From Anisus vortex (Eukaryota > Mollusca > Gastropoda > Planorbidae): 64,000 nucleotides of DNA. The stretch spans positions 13,795,279 to 13,859,278 of the forward strand of contig OX421509.1 in the NCBI GenBank assembly GCA_949126835.1, given 5' to 3'. A program made the position numbers and the translations under genes. This document shows, piece after piece, positions 61,311 through 64,000 of the stretch; position 1 is the stretch's first letter, and the number at the start of each line of letters is the position of its first letter. The notes beneath the pieces were generated by a model that was given only the letters and a program-made list of their open reading frames with translations, made no database searches and had not been told where the DNA came from.

Positions 61311-62955
61311 AGAAAGATAGAAAGATGAATTGGTTATATTGAGGTCAGAAAGATATAGACAGACGGAAAAATAGATAGAATAGAAAAAACGATATAGTCA
61401 TAATGATGTATAATTACAAAAATTATATCGATATAAGAACGCCATAAAAAAAAAACACAGCATACACTGCAATATGTCACGAAACATGTATTTGACCCCG
61501 TCAACACACAGACACACATACACACCCATATCTACACATTAATAGATGCCTCATTTGAAAAACAGATACTCGATATAGTCACACTTATTTTTCATTTCCG
61601 AATAAGCAAACATTTTAACTATGAACTCCATTCTTTCACTCTTGTGAGAATAATTGTATTTTGAATCATTTCATTTTAATAAGACTGTTATTTTATTTCA
61701 ATTACATACATTAAAGTCTACCAAGCCCACTGAGAGGACTAATGGAAACGCAGTGCCCATTTGCGCCCCCTTCCCACCCCCACCCTCCACTCCCCACGAC
61801 CGTTAAGGTTAAGGAACTAAAAAAAAAAGACAGTGATATTGGCTGCGCACGGAAAAAACAACAAGTGTTAATCTCTAAAAATAGAGCAAGTTGTCCAGCT
61901 CATTATATTCTTTGGTTTATATTTACCAGATCTACAGTGGGACGAGAGATTCGTCTGCGAGCAGTAAAGGCAATCGTCGTTCGGCATGCAGACTCTGTCT
62001 TTGCAAAATTGGTTACATTCCTTATCGCAGAAGGTACCGTAAGCCGGTGGAGCGCAATCTGGGAGAAATAATAAGTTTAACATTTTTTAAGAATGAAAAA
62101 AAAAGAAAATAAATAAATTGTTCTCTTAAGATAAAAACATCAACACAATAACTTAACCGTAATAAAAGATTTTGTTACGTTTATATTAAAAAAAAAAAGC
62201 TAAATATAAAAGTTGCAACCTAGATGAATGGAATGTGTGTTCCTAACTTGCATAAAGAGTAGAACGCTTACCTCCAAAAACTTCTACCTCGCATAGCTCC
62301 AGATATTTTTCACTGGCCAGTTTCTTCTGGACCCTGAGGTCGAGCTCGACGACGATATAGCTGACCTGTTTCCCGCTGGCCACGCTTATCTTGACCACCG
62401 GCCCCAAGGCGTTGTCCTGGTCAATGTATTCGAAGACTCGGACTTTCTTAATGTTGTAGAATATTAGCCTGAACCCTGACATATAGGTATAGTTTGACAT
62501 GCCTGAAACATATAGGTATAGTTTGTCATGCATGAAACATGAAGCTACTTATTCTTGAAATATAATGATTTATTACTATAAGAAAAAAACAGATCAACCC
62601 GATCAATAAACCAGCCCGATCATCACAACAGCCAGATCAACACACCAGCCAGATCAACTCGTTGGCAGGACTCACCTCTTTTCCTATAGAGGATTATCTC
62701 GTAGATGTAATATATGCGGTCCAGCATGATGTGCATCCTCTGGAGGCCATCGTTCCTCACTCTGGCGCACTCTGACACGATCCCTTCCTCCCCGTCCACG
62801 AGCAGAGACGACCCCGCTAGGTTCTGAGCCGCCTGATCAGGGCTGAGCGTACCCACTGTCTGATTCGTCTTTGAGCGCAAGGCTATGTTCTTACCTAAAA
62901 ACGCGGGGATGTGTGAGAAAACAAACAAAACAAGAGAAATCTTCATTGGATGCAT
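59967..62955 (-). CDS. Gene D: F-lectin-EGF-TM receptor, short form with ITIM-like tail
   Basis: Complete minus-strand gene with exons 62955-62676, 62502-62272, 62058-61927, 60848-60609 and 60082-59967. They total 999 nt, or 332 residues plus stop. Layout: signal peptide 1-20; F-lectin module about 21-170; 8-Cys EGF2 171-214; Pro/Ser-rich stalk 215-250; membrane span about 251-276; tail 277-332 with SVYTQL. It lacks the CTLD, EGF1 and first F-lectin-like module of genes A-C. All four introns are phase 1, like the equivalents in B and C. The ITIM-like site suggests recruitment of SH2 phosphatases on phosphorylation, an inference from the motif. It converges on gene C. Confidence 0.9.
60243..60478 (-). 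mobile_element. SINE copy
   Basis: Minus-strand copy in the last intron of gene D. On the plus strand: GGGCCCGTGAAGCATCGTTC, CACCAGGATTCGAACGCAGG (B box complement), CGCGCTGCCGCATCTCG. Confidence 0.87.
60609..60848 (-). CDS. Gene D exon 4: stalk and membrane span
   Basis: This 240-nt phase 1-1 exon has acceptor AACTCTAG and donor AGTG/GTTAGT. It encodes EELLAPPPPTKKVTPASSS, then a span YYFLVLTLSIMLFILVVATV and VLVWLNV, then STKTQKEPSPPVV. No charged residue in the span, so no sign of pairing with a charged adaptor. Confidence 0.92.
61071..61320. repeat. Poly-G run and (CAT)n microsatellite
   Basis: GGGGGGGGGG run at about 61087-61101 and (CAT)n at 61287-61311, in a gene D intron otherwise without features (60850-61780). 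Confidence 0.8.
61780..61915. mobile_element. Palindromic MITE fragment
   Basis: The right end AATAGAGCAAGTTGTCCAGC, then TCATTATATTC, fits the GATGGACCGC family. The left end is missing. Confidence 0.5.
61927..62058 (-). CDS. Gene D exon 3: EGF-like module 2 (8 Cys)
   Basis: This 132-nt phase 1-1 exon has acceptor TTCTCCCAG and donor TCTG/GTAAAT. It encodes DCAPPAYGTFCDKECNQFC, then VCMPNDDCLYC and SSHC. Eight cysteines, same length as in gene C. Confidence 0.93.
62272..62502 (-). CDS. Gene D exon 2: F-lectin module, second half
   Basis: This 231-nt phase 1-1 exon has acceptor TATGTTTCAG and donor GGAG/GTAAGC. It encodes GMSNYTYMSGFRLIFYNIKK, then VSYIVVELDL and YLELCEVEVFG. The end is nearly identical to gene B (YLELCEVETFG). 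Confidence 0.93.
62676..62955 (-). CDS. Gene D exon 1: signal peptide fused to F-lectin first half
   Basis: 280 nt, ATG at 62955-62953, donor AGAG/GTGAGT. It encodes MHPMKISLVLFVFSHIPAFL, then GKNIALRSKTNQ, SSLLVDGEEG, SECARV and YEIILYRKR. An in-frame second ATG (62946) could also be used. At the position where B and C have a phase 1 intron, gene D reads straight through as TTAG/GTAAGA. Confidence 0.92.
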
Positions 62956-62959
62956 TCGT

Positions 62960-63817
62960 TTCCCGCCATAAAGGCATAGTAGTACAGAAGACTACGAAAT
63001 GGACATACAGAGGGATGAGATGAGACAGTAGAGAGCCTTGTATAAATTAAGCCTGTTAGATATTAAGCTTTACAAATAGTTCAAACCAGAAGTCTCAGAA
63101 ATTGGACTCCAAGCGGTTGAAGTCAACTACAGAGACCATCGTAGGTCTTTCTGGTGACGTCTGCGTAAGTTTTGAACAAACATATTCTCTCATACACACT
63201 TTTGAATTGGGCAATATCAAAGCACATTGTATACAGGCGTTTAACAGGTATTATCCTTATAATCCGGAGTGGATGGTCAATTTATCAAAAGTAAGCACGT
63301 AATTATGTGCGGATTATGAGGATGGTGTGGACACAGCGAACATTTTCCATAGCAAGAATTTAACTTAGTCCATATAAATATATCGCACTTTTACTTATTT
63401 CACTTTTTTACTTAAAAATTGAAGTAATTATATATTTATATATCTTTAAAATATCTTTGTATTATCTTTATAACTTCTAAAAAACAGTATGTCTTTATAT
63501 GCTGCTCTTTAGTTCAATCTTCTTTAAAGTTGTCAGTACTGTGTTCTAATATAAATGTGACAGATAATTGGATGTGTCAAGCATAGAAGATACCAAATTG
63601 CGACGTATCCGTTGATTTAGGTACTTTTTAAAAGTATATTACTAAAAATTTTGGGGAAAATACTGAACAAGGCTAGCGCTTAGCCAGGATTCACAGGAAG
63701 GGCCCAAATATTCATTTACAAAAAAAGCTATTTTTAAAATGCAGGAAAAATATATATAATGTTAAAGGTGACCAACAAGAAAACTATCTTGTTGTAAGCT
63801 CGGTTTAATCATAGTAA
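62960..63817. other. Upstream of gene D, no gene seen
   Basis: AT-rich 5' flank of gene D. The promoter should lie here. I see no convincing core element or exon. Confidence 0.5.
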
Positions 63818-64000
63818 AGTAAGTAAAGTACCCTTCGGACCAAATTGATCCATAGGGCCGGTAAGGCAGCGTTCAACAGTTTCTGTGCCCATGGCATGCA
63901 AGGGGATGTGTGTCTAGTACAGTGCCCAGTCGCCTTTACTTTACCCCAACTAATGTCAGATACCCATCAAAGCTGGATAGACTCAGGTACTCCCTTGATT
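63818..64000 (-). mobile_element. SINE copy cut by window end
   Basis: Minus-strand copy: AAGTAAAGTACCCTTCGGAC, then CAGCGTTCAACAGTTTCTGT and GATACCCATCAAAGCTGGAT. The head continues beyond the window. Confidence 0.87.

Overview
This is a eukaryotic window, most likely from a gastropod mollusc, and a planorbid or other freshwater snail is my best guess. AT-rich, repeat-filled introns separate short GC-richer exons with GT..AG borders. Retrotransposon remnants, a very abundant tRNA-derived SINE, hAT-type MITEs, long GATA/TATC arrays and many minisatellites fill the rest. The species is inferred from sequence style only.

The window holds a cluster of four related genes for single-pass membrane proteins built from C-type lectin (CTLD), EGF-like and galactose-binding/F-lectin-like (F5/8 C or fucolectin type) modules. 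I assembled them by hand from open frames, splice sites and alignment of the four copies to each other. Gene A (minus, about 513-5471) runs off the left edge and shows CTLD, EGF1 and the first F-lectin-like module. Gene B (plus, 9304-33663) looks complete: signal peptide, three-exon CTLD, EGF1, two F-lectin-like modules, an 8-Cys EGF2, a Ser/Thr/Ala/Pro-rich stalk, one membrane span and a cytoplasmic tail, 652 residues in all. Gene C (plus, about 34706-57920) has the same layout with a different, longer tail (about 726 residues). Its signal exon is tentative. Gene D (minus, 62955-59967) is a short form of 332 residues: signal peptide, one F-lectin module, EGF2, membrane span and a tail with an ITIM-like tyrosine motif.

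Nearly every module lies in exons whose introns are phase 1 on both sides, so modules can be gained or lost without breaking the frame. A and B are head to head, B and C are in tandem, and C and D converge. Lectin ectodomains joined to divergent tails suggest a family of surface recognition receptors, perhaps innate immune. That role is inference.

The main mobile element is an LTR retrotransposon (21920-28164) in sense orientation inside gene B. It has near-identical 1.28-kb LTRs and a 5-bp target duplication. Its interior is a reduced pol with two retropepsin-like segments and integrase C-terminal sequence placed before RT sequence. Smaller elements include about 23 SINE copies, Nimbus-like non-LTR 3' ends, six hAT-type elements (most with 8-bp target duplications), a second palindromic MITE family, a U2-snRNA-headed chimeric sequence, and tandem repeats from 12 bp to a 289-bp higher-order period. 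No rRNA gene, convincing tRNA gene or CRISPR array was seen.
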